A stretch of 64,000 nucleotides of DNA from Druceiella hillmani (Eukaryota > Arthropoda > Insecta > Lepidoptera > Hepialidae), in contig JAYKKI010000038.1 in the NCBI GenBank assembly GCA_039881145.1, positions 3,576,501 through 3,640,500 of the forward strand, read 5' to 3'. A model generated the notes under the pieces. That model ran no database searches. It saw only the letters and a list, made by a program, of their open reading frames with translations, and was not told where the DNA came from. Position 1 is the stretch's first letter, and the number at the start of each line of letters is the position of its first letter. A program made the position numbers and the translations under genes. Positions 1 through 13,126 of this stretch are shown here, piece by piece.

Positions 1-480
1 GTTAAGAAGGTTTATCTCGCAGCACCTTGTCTATAAAGCATTTTCATGAGATACTTTTAGGGTTTCGCAATTAGATGCAGAATATTTATAATTTCCCGTC
101 TTTCTCCATCCGTTTATCACAACCTAACGATTTCTAAAGTTTTAGACTAGTCGATATGAAATTTTTCAAATATATGCTTCATATGGAAATGTAGCAAAGT
201 ATACATTTTTTTAATGTACGAATTTTGTTTCGCTCTTCCCTTTTCCACAGACAACATCGGGTAAGTCTTTTAAAATTAATTTGAGATTCCATTTATCATG
301 TTTCATTTCTAATACCCGTTTGTGAAAAATTGAGCTTCAAAGTGGCGTGCAATATGCCCCCTATCTCTCTAAGATGTCAATGATCAGTTTGAAAGATCTG
401 AAAAAGTTTCAGCATTTATTTAGAACTTTCAAATTAGATTATGTCGGTTAAATCGTAATAAGGATTTCAGAGGACATTAA
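1..480. other. AT-rich DNA, nothing recognised
   Basis: No coding stretch, RNA gene or repeat is evident before the tandem array at 481. Confidence 0.5.
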
Positions 481-607
481 AATGTTTGCGTCTATCCTCG
501 TTACCAAAATGTTGCGTCTATCATAGTTTTCTAAATTTTGCATCTATACATGTTATCAAAATATTGCGTCTATCTTCGTTATCAACATTTGCGTCGGTCC
601 TCGCTGA
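481..607 (+). repeat. Degenerate tandem repeat, about 26-29 bp unit
   Basis: About five imperfect copies of a unit of the form ATTTGCGTCTATC-TCGTTA-C-AA lie head to tail. Short open frames across the block reflect the periodicity and are unlikely to be genes. Confidence 0.75.
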
Positions 608-3075
608 GGTGAGGGGCGCTCACGTGACGAATTTATTATTTGGGTTTCTTGTGTGTCGATTACATATTTATATTGATTATAATATTTTTTTTCGATCAAA
701 AATAATATTTGGATAACCTGAATTTGGGCAAGCGTTTAGACTCACGGTGTCGCTCCGACTCCCGGGAACAATTAAAAATCTCTTTAATTTACACTTATAC
801 ACGTCTACTGGATTTTTTGTTTATCGATTCATGGTTGCTACTGACTCAAATATCATGCGTATAAGAAAGCGAACTTAGAAAATATTAAAAAATCGGCCTA
901 AATGACAAAAATTCGTACGTAATTGGAAAAAGAGGATGAACGAATGTACTAAATGAAACAACAATTTTTGGAATAAAAAACATCCATGTTATTTCATATT
1001 TTAAAGTGTAGTGATTTTTTTTTATAAATCTTTAATTTAACTTCTTAAATTTCTTATAAATATTATGTCGAATATAACTACTGAACGACCTATAACCCCA
1101 ATTTTGTAGAACAACAGCTGAACTCGATTGGGCTTCACTCTATTTTGAAATATGCTCGCTACTATTATGTATGAGACTTGCAAACACGCACGGCTTTCAT
1201 ATCGTGAAAATGGCGAATCGCTTTTCATAGACTGGTCACAGTAATAAAAAAGCTGGCTCTTACGCAATTTGATCTTTTTGCTACGCATTTACTAATTTAC
1301 GACGCTCCACTTGACGCCTTAACGAGAGCCGAACTCGTACGGAGACCTGCAACACTAATTATAAACGGCTCTTGCATAATTCATTTAGCCGCTCTGAAGT
1401 GCGTGCGGTTCGTGTTCACATTCGTTAATTGTTTGTTTGTATACTCGTGTATAAATTTGAATAAATTGTTACGAATCAGAGCAGGAGGTGCGCCGGAACG
1501 CTTTGCTTCTTTACATACAATTCTAGTCTGAATCAGATTAGTCCGAATGGTCGCTGTGAACAATGAAAATTCCTCTTCCTTCTTCATTTTACTCACCGGC
1601 TACTGGCATTTTCTTTCTTTTTTATTCTTTCGCTCGAGCGGGGCGAGCAGACGTGACTATGCTCGCTCGGTGTGAAGATTTCTAATGATATTTTCTTTTC
1701 TCTCCGTATCTCTTCTATTGCTTCAGCTGTATTAATGTTCATAAACTATAAATTACATTAATACGTATCTAATTGAATAGACTCTGGATGTATGGATGGT
1801 AAGGGACTTGCGCCCGACTGGCTTCTTAAATTTCTATGAATATTCTTGAAGTACCAAAAGTTTTATTTTATTATTTTTAAAATCGATAAATATCATATAT
1901 GTTGTCGAATATACTACTTTATTTGAAATTTTAGAGTTGCGTATATTTTTTTTTATTTCATCACACAGCTAATATATTATATTAGTTTTTTTAATATGCC
2001 AAAAGTAAGAAAAGTGGTAAAAATTTAATATTTAATTTTCATATATCAATTAAAGAATTGGAGTGGTTTACAGAAATACAAGAATTAAATAAAATTCTCA
2101 TTCAATAAAATTCTCATTGTTTCAGTAACAAAACAGAACAGCACACGGGCCCTTTTATTACACCGCACCTCAATTCGCGTGGAGTCGGTCAAGGTGCTCT
2201 TAACGAGTAACAGTTAAGTGACAATTATTCTGCCCAGCGCTACTTTAGAATAAACAGGCTAGGTAGACAAAGTACGGGATTTTCACACCCACCGACCGGC
2301 TCCGTTTCGTCTTTTACTTCAACCGCGTCGGTGGCCGCTCGCCTCCATGCAAATTATCGTTTACAGCGCGCTCCGAAAGCACCTCCGCACCGCTCCATTC
2401 ATAAAGCTGACTTAACGATGCGTGAAAACGTTTTGTCGAGAATACCTCGCTTCGCCGACGGACAATTCATTATTTCCGTGAAGCGGACGAAATATTTAGT
2501 TGTAGTGCCGTTGTTCGGCGGCACGGTGGCTAAGTCGCTTTTGTCAATTTACCTCTCTATTTATAGGGCACTCGCTCCACGGTTTCTAGAATAGAGTTGG
2601 AATGTGTGAAAAGGTTACAACAATTTACCGCCTCCTAGTAGATTTGAGAAATTAGCGTGCTTAATGTGACGAGAAGGTCGCCGTAACGGTAAATGCAAAG
2701 CGCCAATCTCCGATTGATTATGAATATGTGTATAATGTTGACTAGTCTTTAAAATTTTCCTTTGTCAGTTGCATCTTGAATATACATATGACATATTTCT
2801 TTGCTTCGGTTCTCATCTGTGTTTGGAACTAAAGTATTTCGAAACGTACTCATCTACGTGTGTGCATAGGGTGTATATCAATTATCGTAGAACTAAAATA
2901 CTCAGCTGGTTAGACTGAAATGTTTATGTCTTTTGCAAACACTTTTCTCGCGATGCTCCAGTCGTAAAGAAAAAAAACTTATGTATGTGGGGTTAGATTT
3001 TTAGTGTCTGTCACTGAAAATCAGTAAATAAAGAATAATCTGCCCTTCAAGCTTGTGTTTCATTAATATAACTTT
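608..3075. other. Gene-free stretch with a CpG-richer patch at about 2160-2600
   Basis: Mostly AT-rich. The 2160-2600 patch is more GC- and CpG-rich than its surroundings and contains an octamer-like ATGCAAAT (about 2348). A short frame there (2331-2594) has no recognisable product. A promoter or enhancer is possible but not shown. Confidence 0.35.
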
Positions 3076-3118
3076 AGGCGGAACCGTAGAGCACTACTAG
3101 TGCTCTACGGTTCCGCCT
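3076..3118. repeat. 43-bp near-perfect palindrome
   Basis: Two 21-bp arms (left arm starts AGGCGGAACCGTAGAGCAC) separated by a single C are perfect reverse complements. As RNA this would fold into a hairpin with almost no loop. An isolated partial match to the arm (GAACCGTAGAG) lies near 3320. Origin unknown. Confidence 0.9.
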
Positions 3119-4215
3119 GCTTAGATTTATCTTAACTATGTTGATGCCCCTCTCCCTCGAACCGCAGTTACTAAACGCCTCCGCTTCTTTTGTCAAACGA
3201 CATAGGTCGTCCAGTAGGCGCATATCGGTGAAAATAGTTGGGATGATCTGTCAATAAATAAGCAGGTCTTAACCGTGTTCCCAGGTATCTGTTTCATTTT
3301 TATCACTATTTTCTCCTTATGAACCGTAGAGAGATGATATATTCTATAAGTATATCCTCAAAGAACGGACTTTACAACACACAAATAATTTTTGAATTCG
3401 CACATGCGGTGCCAGAGAGTTCCAGAGAATAAACAAATAATCATTTCCCCTCTATACGAGTATATTAGTGTAGATTTTAGTTTCATCTTCGTATTTAAAA
3501 ATAGTGTTGGAACCTTTGGTTCACTTGGACCTCAAGTAAACGATGTTAGTCGTCGTAACTTCAGCGGAATGCACTCTGCAAAATATCTTCACAATTTTCT
3601 AGTTGTTTAAACCGACGTTCTCCTCTTTCACGCACTCTTACTTCCTATACTTGACTATGGAGATTTATGTTAACTAGACCTTACTGACAATCGTCTTGAA
3701 AATTAGAACGCCTTCAAAATTTGTGCATCCGTTGCATTTTTGATTGCAAAAAATATGAAGATATTTTTTTTTATTTACAAAATATACATAATCTACAAAA
3801 TGTAGGATAGTATTTTCAACAATACAACTTATCCAATATATCTTAGAAGCAGATTCAGTTACTCGTCTCCTTTTGATCTAGGACTACGCTTTGGAAACCA
3901 GCTCCTTCTCTTTTTTCCCTAATATACAACCGACTTTCAAGGAAAGTCTTCTGCCCAATCTGCAACATTTTGAAATAACTGGTTCCCGATTCCAGGAACG
4001 CCTCGTCTATAAATATTTTCAAAGGCCCTCTGAAAATTTCCTTTTATAATCTCTTAGTCTTACCCTTCCTTAATTCTGTTTTGATTTCTTTTCCTTCACT
4101 ATATCATGTCAATTATCTTGTTTTTTACGTATTTATTGGATCTTTCTTTAAACGTTGTATATTCTAATTTATAAATGTTATAACAGAGTTTATGAAGATA
4201 TTCCTTATTTAGTAA

Positions 4216-4420
4216 TACAGTTGACCTGCGGTAATCCGACCCCTGTCTGATCCGGTACCCCTTATAATCCGACATACCTATAACAGTATATACAAAGTAA
4301 TTTGTTGGATTACAAGGCACTCCTTTTCAAAAAAGTTTCGAACTACAAGGGGTCGGTAGCAGTACTCTGTAGTCTGACAAATCCGACCATCCGACACTGC
4401 CTTGCACAACGTTTGTCGTT
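4216..4420. mobile_element. Possible pogo/Tigger-like transposon end
   Basis: TA followed by CAGTTGACCTGCGGTAATCC resembles the terminal inverted repeat of pogo/Tigger elements, which insert at TA and start CAG. Related GATCCGG/AATCCGAC motifs recur through about 4400. I did not find the matching inverted end, so this is tentative. Confidence 0.3.
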
Positions 4421-7300
4421 TTACCGCGGGTCGCGCATTAAAGTTTGAAATAAATAAATTTGTTTAAGCGATTGATATGTGGTAAAATATTGTATGTCGT
4501 CGCTCAAGTCCCCGTTGTACCTTTGATTGTGATTTTTGCTAATTCGAAGTTCAAAGACCGTGAAAACTCGCTGAACGAAAAGAAAACGACTGGGACTGAA
4601 AACTTAAGGTTTCTCATACCCACAACACGAAATTCGTGTCGTGGCGAGAAACAGTCGAAAACGGTCACAATACGAGTATGTTTTGGTAAAAAGTCGCTCC
4701 TAAGTGTATCTCCATTTAATTTCATTTTTTCGTCATGTTGTTTTAGTAATTCGACGCCAGCTGAGATGATACATTTTGTAAGACTTATGTATATAATACA
4801 GTTGTGAATGTTTTTATTTTTACCTATAATGGCGGAAATTTTTTTTTAAAAATTATTGTGTACTTTCTTTTTTATATATTTTTAAATTATGTGCCGTTGC
4901 CATTTTAGAATTAGTCGGCTAAAATTTCGTTATGTCTCACATGTATACCACACAGCAGGCACGCAGGCTCTCGCCCTCACTCACGCATACGTCGTGCATA
5001 CATACAAATACTATTAAGGTTACATTGGATACGATATCTTGAGACCATGATCGATGAAGATGTGAATTTTAAAATCACCCCCGAAATTTTAAAATAGGCA
5101 TTAGTTGAATTTCTGCGAAATTCATGTGAAAATTAAGCAATGTTTGGGGCAGATTCGTTTTTGAAATATCTATGGGTGGTTATTCTCTCATATGTTCTAA
5201 ATGTATGAAAAAATAATCCGGCGCTTTTAAGTCTATTGTAGAAAGAAACAGCGTCTTGCAAACGAATGAGGCACACAAAATTAATTTCCTACACTCTCTA
5301 ACTGTAAATAACTGTGTTAGACTCTCTAATTGTATATAAAATAAAGTACGTTTTATATATCTATTTACATTAAATTTGTTGAATTTGCATTATACGTACA
5401 TGGTTTTTTATTTTATTTTTCTAATTTATTATGTTGTTTTGTAATTATTGTAGTTACTCTCAACTGATCTCTATGATAGACTTGTTTGTGCATTTACTAT
5501 TTACTTGTAACTTTTATACTATACTATAATATCATTTTTACGTTTCGGTATTAACATTTTATGCTGTCTTCATTGTATTACTCGTGCGATAAAAATATGG
5601 AATATATCTTTCCACAAGTTTTCATCGAAGAGTTATCAATGTCTGTTAGTCAAAGTTTTTTATTTCGTTTATGTTTCTTCAGTCATCTAGTCGACGTCTG
5701 ATATTCTCAAATTTCAAAATATGACTGCCGCATATTTTGAAATTTGGTTTAATAATTTCGCCTTCATCTAGCCGCACTTACACATGAATTGATCCGCCTA
5801 AAATTTCCTTTATTATTGAATTAATCCTACTAAATTTTCCTTTTCGCTGGTTAAACGTGTCGTTAATTATTAACAGGCCCTAAAATCAGAAAGTGATTAC
5901 TCAATTAATGTAACTATTAATGCTTCGAGAGAGAGAAAGAGAGAGGGAGTGATTCTTTAGCAATTCGCTCGGGTATTTGGTAGTAAATTGGTCAATCAAA
6001 TCACTCTGTTCGTTATCGGTTTAATATAATGTTATACTAAAGCTCATATCGATGTTTTTTAAGTAAAAATTGCTCGTAATTGGTCCTTACCAATTGCTTA
6101 GGTCATTATTTCTATCGTTTGCCATCAGATTTTTTAAACGACTTCCGTGTTAGTAAATGGTGTCAATAAAAGACCTTGTAATTATCGAATGGATAAGTTT
6201 TATTGACACGCGGTATCCGCGCATGCGAGCCAGTATAATGAAAGTTTTTGTCGGTTGAGATATTGCAGTTTAATTACTTAGGAGCAAACACAATTTATAA
6301 CGCAAGATATCGAGTTGTTTATTGGCTGAGAGGTGATTTACACGGGTCAATAGAACAAATAAAACTTGCATCGTACTTTACGATTACTTAAACGAAACGT
6401 ACCGGACGTTATTAGTAAACAGGTTATTCGTTTGACCGAAATCATAATTCAGTTTAACTGGATTCAGCTAATGATGGAAAGCATGTTAAGCTTTCCAATC
6501 AATAGAGGAAAAAAATGTTTTTAATTATCGATTATTCGGAACATTGTTCTGTTCAAAATTACATTTTCGTCGTTCACGTAGTTATTTTAATTTGGAACTC
6601 ATTTTTTGTGTCGGATACTCATGTAGAAAGGGAATATTTTCCTCAGATGGTGAAACCTTCATGGACATCTTGCTTATTCGTCCATATTTCGGTAATGGGA
6701 TTATAAATTTAGCATTGTTTGACGTATATCTATATAAATCGTCGGTTACCTAATTGACGTATAACTGTATACGTATATTCGTGGTTGGTTATCTTATCGG
6801 TGTATGCTTATTGTATACCTAATCGTCATATACCTATTTTTTTTCGGATTCCGCTCATAAAAATAATTTTAAGTGAAACACTGAATTAACAGTAAAGCCG
6901 ATGTTGCTGTCCGCCAAATAATAATGAAATTTCCATTTTTTTAATATATTATCTTTTGCGGAAATTAAACGTAATGAATATTTTGAAATAAAAAATATTT
7001 TTATCAATGAATCCAGTTAGTGCATCTGACAGCACTTGAAGATTCTTTTGCCGCCTTCTAGTCTAATTTAAAATTCGTTATTATGACTAAATTATCTTAA
7101 TGATGTAAAATGATCATTATTTACAATAATATATTTTCAAAATTATTTTATTCTTTTTTTATTATTTCGAATTTTCTGTCTAATTGGAATGTAGCAGCAA
7201 AGGAGCAATAAACAATTGTTTATTCGCGGAGTATGTCCAATACAGTAGTTGTCCTGCGTAGACGTAACGTTTCTTACATTGTGTTAACATATTTAATTTT
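4421..7300. other. AT-rich gene-free DNA
   Basis: No supported gene. A short purine-rich run (GA)n occurs near 5928-5950. The longest frame (4460-4807) has no coding character I recognise and overlaps a frame on the other strand. Confidence 0.4.
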
Positions 7301-7309
7301 TTAGAGTTT

Positions 7310-7412
7310 TGGAGTGAAATAAAATTTCACTAAGATCGGATTGAAAGAGATACCATGCTACATATGGACGAACAGACGATAGACAGACATATAGAAATGA
7401 TGAAATTATAAG
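7310..7412 (+). mobile_element. Possible RTE-like LINE 3'-end remnant
   Basis: The stretch CACTAAGATCGGATTGAAAG, followed by a run of ACAGACGATAGACAGAC type, resembles the conserved 3' tails of insect RTE-like LINEs (aagatcggt...acaaacagacagac). Only the tail is present. Assigned by resemblance only. Confidence 0.35.
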
Positions 7413-10400
7413 GGTTTAATTTTTTCACTATTTGGCTACTGAACCATAAAAATATATTCTGTGAATATTAAAAATAATATGTAGTGTAATTAAATTTTGT
7501 CATTGAAATAATTATTCACGAGTTCTTGGCATAATTAATAATGTTTTGTGTACTCGTAACAAATTTCTATATTTATTAGACGTTTAGGGATAAAACATTA
7601 TCAATTAGCAAAAGTGCATTATCAAAAATATACGTACATTATCAATTCGCAGCCAAATCAATTTCTAACAATTCGACGTCCGGACGGAGTAGATCTACCG
7701 CCCATCGCTGGCGTTTTCAAAGTCCTTGTAAAACATCTTAGTAAAACTTGAAAGCTTCAATATTTTCTAATCCTTTTTCTTATTTTCGCGAAATTTCGAA
7801 AATGTACGTAAATAAATGTGTTTTGACTTATTTTTATTATTATGTGATGTCGTCGTTATTTGTCCATGGCTTTCACACGACACCAACGCAGGGTCACTGG
7901 ATAACGTAGCGTATTTTTTGTAAGTCTGCTAATATTATAAATTCATTTTGAAAATGAGCGAATGATTACTATTTTACAGAATGACATCTTTGATCTTCAC
8001 ACACGTGTCTCACGCCTTTTTTTGTTGAAAGTAATTTGAAGCAATGATACATTTAAATTTAACTTGAAACTATTTGCGATAACAATTAACAAAATTACCA
8101 GTGAGTGGAGTAGTTTTGTTGTCCGAAAAATATAATACATAATTATACTAACCTGTTTACGATAAGTAATTAATATTAAATAAGCGAGTTTGTGAACAAA
8201 GTTATTTAAACGACATTATCTCAAGTGGGGACAGTGTAAATGTAAACTTACCGTAGTGAGATGTATTTCGATTACCTCGTTGTGGATTGATCGTTATTTC
8301 TTGATCACCGCGCCTGGCGTTTATTTTACGACTTATGCCGGATCTGAACCCATATGGCATCGACCAGCCACACCGCCTATTGATTGTTTTATTATAGAAC
8401 GAAATACATTTTTTTACGACATGATGAACTTTAACGTAATTTATTTTGTTACATTACACACGTAAAATTCAACCTTCCCTTATGGTAACTACATGCAAGG
8501 CCATACAACTCATATGCCATCGAGTGAATATCAAATTTTATTAACTAGTAATAGATATATAGGAATGGGTGTGTCATTTGTAAACCTGTTGTTTGCTCCT
8601 CTTAGTAGATATGGAGATAGGATAGCAAGTTTCAGTTCGACTCCGAATGATGGAAGTTATTGTAGTTGAGAATATGGTAAATTTCTAATTTATATGTTAC
8701 TTTGATTCACTTATAATTCATATACTATTGCTTTGGTTCACACCATAAAATTTATCTTCACAAAAAAGTGCACTATAATTATATATTCTTGCTTATCGGT
8801 TTAATGTATCCCTGTTCGTTCATCATGCGCCCATTTCAAACAAGTCATATTTACAACATCTCATTTATCTTTAATCCTGGAATTATGCAGTAAAAATCCA
8901 AGCCTTCTGACCCTTTTATCGCTACATCGACCAAACGCGCACGAAATATCAGGCGTGAATCATCGGCTCTGACTATAGATCGAATACCTCATTAAGTTGG
9001 TATGGGGTTATAGTATATAAGTAATGAATTAGCAGAAATAATATATGTTGTAGGAGTAATAAATAGCAGAAACAGTGACTCAATGTAAAACTAAAGGACA
9101 GTAAAAATTTAAACTATTTATAACAATAACATTTCGGCGTGTCGCGCGAAAAGATTTACTCGGAGATTATACTCAATCGAACGCAATCTGGTTATTACCA
9201 TAAATAAACTGCAAATACAGGTTGTGTAAATTATAATAAGTCTAGAGGAAGTTGATTGTTAATCTATGATTTATATAGCTCCTAAATCCTTGACATTAAC
9301 GAGCATTTTCCAGACGTTTTATATATGTAGGCATGTTATATGTAGGCATAGTACATATATGTAGGCATGTTACAGTTCAATATGACACGTCAACTTCAAT
9401 ATAAATATTACGGTTTTGGCCAGAATACGTAAAGTTTTTCTCATTATAATCGTTGGTTATCGTTAGAAGCCTTAAATAATAATAAAAAAAAAGGAATGTT
9501 AATCGATTTGATAATTTGCGAGATGTGTCGTAACCGCATTTTATTAATTATTAATAATAGTTGTCTCAGTGCTGCGATTGTTGAAACGACCTCGTTTTTT
9601 TAATCTTAAATTGCGTTTGCTTTTTTATAAGTATATCGAATTCGATACAAACAATGTAGCCTTGATGTATATAACCTTGTAAGATAATTGCGGTTCGCGC
9701 GTCGTATTGTGATACAAGTTTCGTTGCGTCACCGGAGCGTTACGCAAAAATATTATAAATATTCACACATTAATTAACAGAAGGGTTCCGTCAATGAAGC
9801 GTAATCATTTATCATCTCGACGGATCTGTCAAAGTTCGCCTGTCAAAGGTTCGACGCAGCTTGGTTGGGTTTAAATAATAGTACGGGTTAAAAATATGGT
9901 CGGCGCTACGCCCTTCAGTCAAAAGGACTTACGTAACGCGTGCGCTTACATGTGTGTATCTAGGGCGCGGTGCGGCGCCCACTCACCGCCTCGGCGCTCG
10001 GTGATTAGTGAAATATTGAATTAAATTCGTTCTTTGTTAATGTTATTGAATCGTGGTCGGATACTCGTTTATTACAATTATCGGGAGTAATTAAATATCG
10101 AATTTTTTTATTAATCCGTAACCGTGCGGATTTATAGAGTTGGATGAGAATTTATATGTGATAATAATTTATATGAGTATCGCAAGGACAGCTTAAAATG
10201 TAGATGAAATTAGCGGAGAGCGTAAAAGATAATCGTTTGCTTCGTCCTCGATGGTCGGTTAAGAGAAAAATTGACATAAACAGTATTTGCATTTTTAAAT
10301 ATTTGTATTTCGTATAAAGAAGTGGTAAAGAGTATGAATTTCGCTACCCATCGTGGAAGTCGCTTTGCCTTCTTTTCTTTTGATTAGAGGGAGGTTCAGG

Positions 10401-12565
10401 CTCCATGCTTTTTTTTAGTGTAAGTTTTGATGAAGTTTTTGGAGCATTCAAATTTATCGAAATTAAAATTCTAGTTTTTGCTATAGTCCGCTTATGTGTT
10501 CAAAATATTTGCCTGACCAGAGAAAAGAGAAGTTTGACACTTTTAATCCGTGACGTTTATTTTAATTGGGCCTAAAATTATGAAAGGTGCCATGTACTCG
10601 CAGGTAGTATTTTTAACAGTAAATATCTGGCCCCTTATGTGTCGACCGTATAAAAGTCGTTAAACTTCAAAGTGATCGCTGAATATCCTATAACTATTGT
10701 TGTAGCAAATAATGGCTATGATATACAAATTCTCATATCTCAATCACTATTTAACTATCTGTCTTTGGATATGAATATAAAAGTTGCAATAAAGTCTTTG
10801 AAAAAGTAGTTAGAGAGTTGTGACATTTAAATAAACCCATTTCTAACGTGCTTTTTTCATTTTCGATCTTACCTTTTACTCTCAACTTTGCAGAAAACCG
10901 CAATTAAAATGCTTGCTTGCGTATATTTTCGAAAATATTATGTACAAATCAATTTATTTTCGTCGAAATTAACGTTTATGGCGAAGGGAATAGGAATTCT
11001 TTACAATCAGTAATATTACGAACTACATGAATGACCACAGAAATATTTATTTACTTATTTTTGATGTATAAATACATAAGGTGGACTTATTGCTACAGGA
11101 GTAATTCTTCCAGTTAACCCAAATATTTAGCAAAAAATATAATAAGGTGTTGAAAGACTGCAAAAAATGATACGCGCGATATGTAGAATAGAAAACTGTT
11201 AAAACAATGAAAAATAAAATGGCAAGGTAACAAAAAATAACTAATAATAAGTAGTTATTAAAATATATTTGCAAGACTAAAGAAGGGGCATAGAATTACG
11301 ATGTGATGGGAGTGATGGGTTGTTTTTTAAGACATTTTTAGCAATAGAGATATTGCGTATTGTAGCAATAGAGATATGTGTGAAGTATCATATATAAAAT
11401 TGTGGAAAAAGTTTTTTCGGAATCCCCCTCACCGGCGCTTCCCATCGTTAGCACACACAATCCGCAGCAGAAACTTTTTTATACCACACTTGTTCTTATT
11501 AGAATTATCAGGCAAAGATTTGTTAGATTCGAACTATTACAAAATATTCAGGTCAATACTAAACAGAATTTGAATTTTCTGCTTCGAGTAGACCGTGAGC
11601 ATTTCACAATACGTTTCGTTTGCCCACATGAAATTTGGGGCAAATTATCATTTAGTTTAGACAATTTTGAATATTTTTGTAAAGTCGTAATGTATTTCTA
11701 ATAAAATTCAAACAAGGTAATCGTTAATGGTAATTGATGACGGTAATCGTTGAACGATAAAATGAAAAGTTGTTGACGTGACAGATCATCGTACCTACCT
11801 GTAATTAACGAAACGATCATAAATATTCTCGTTCTATAAGAAGTCGTGATCTATAACTATCATTTTTCATTACGTCCTCGGCGCAGCGGACGAATAAATA
11901 AAATATCTCTAAAAATATCACAGTTCGTCCCCTTCTATGTGTATGTATGTCATTTTGATACCGGACCCACGATTTAAGATCGTTATTAATGAACATTGTA
12001 CGAGTGTATCCCTGGGGTCGGTCGGGCGCCACTAAGCCGGACGTCGCTCTAACTGTGCCACTTCCGCGTGTAAATTGTCCCGAAACGCGTGTCTTGTTCG
12101 GTTGTGTTCATCCATCTCCGCAGAGATTAGCTGCATCAATTATTCGGTTGAGCTGCTCCAATTTCCATGTTGCTTATTTCGTCGAGGGAACACCAATTGG
12201 ACACGTTCAGATTCCATGCGTCGTTTCTTGTCTGTATTGGTCGAAAGACCAACGTATTAAAGTGATATTGTTTGACAATGACTATAGATATAGCAGCATT
12301 AAAATTAAAAATACGTATTCAATTAATTAAAATTCTAAAGTCGGGTTAACTGGCTTAAATACGTGGCTGCCGTCTTAAAAGAAATACGTCGTTATCCTAC
12401 CACTAGTCAAAGACGCGCTGATATTCTAAGATTGTTAATTGAATTATTAGTGCTAATGATCTACACGTATCATTACAACAGGCGTGTCGCTCTCATGCTG
12501 ATACGTGCACAACATGAAAACGCTCTATCTAGCAGTCATTTTACCTGAATACATTTTATGCATGT
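7413..12565. other. AT-rich gene-free DNA with two CpG-richer patches
   Basis: Patches at about 9820-10010 and 11930-12260 are GC/CpG-richer than their surroundings. A short direct repeat built on ATATGTAGGCATGTTA lies at 9317-9372. Frames of 60-113 codons in the 11.9-12.3 kb patch show no recognisable domain. These patches could be upstream regulatory DNA or unrecognised non-coding exons. Confidence 0.35.
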
Positions 12566-13126
12566 TAAAGCTAATAAGCATTGATTTGCGAATAATTTTA
12601 GGTAAATCTGAGTTGAATTAATGCTTTTTTAAAACAAACATAATTAGTTTTGCTAAAATAGCGATTATGGCAGAAATTTGACGTTTAGTGACTTAGTGAT
12701 ATGATGTTAATTCCTGAAGATGTTGCAATGGTTACTTCACTACGATTTTTTTCTGGACTATCACCATATCCTAGGGCAGTTCTTACCATCATCATAGCAA
12801 ATCTCTCGTTGTACAGACTTTACTACAGTGATTTTTTTAAACGTACGTTTTTTTTCTGAAAACAAAAAAAGTTAATATAAAGGTTCAAAAAATAGCAGAA
12901 GCTAAGAATAAACACAATAGTCGCTCATTGCATACTTGCTACATGATTTTTCTACTTCCCTACCAAATTTCATGTGATTTAGTGGAATATTTTTGTGACT
13001 GGACTAAAGATTTTTCAAAAAAGTACAAAAAATCATAATGTCTAAACTATTAATTTTTGCGGAAATAATGTTATTTGACTTATCACAATGTTCTTTACCT
13101 AAAAAAATGGACCAACCTGTATTTAT
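12566..13126 (-). mobile_element. Partial copy of the long-TIR transposon found at 49416-50872
   Basis: The stretch matches, in reverse complement and with substitutions, the left half of that element. Shared blocks include the region around AATAGCAGAAGCTAAGAATA, then CAAATTTCATGTGATTTAGT, and TTTACCTAAAAAAATGGACC near the end. The middle and the second inverted repeat are missing. Confidence 0.65.

Noticed and set aside
4460..4807. 115-codon + strand frame
   Set aside because: It overlaps a - strand frame of similar length, shows low complexity, and matches no family; more likely chance or a decayed transposon.
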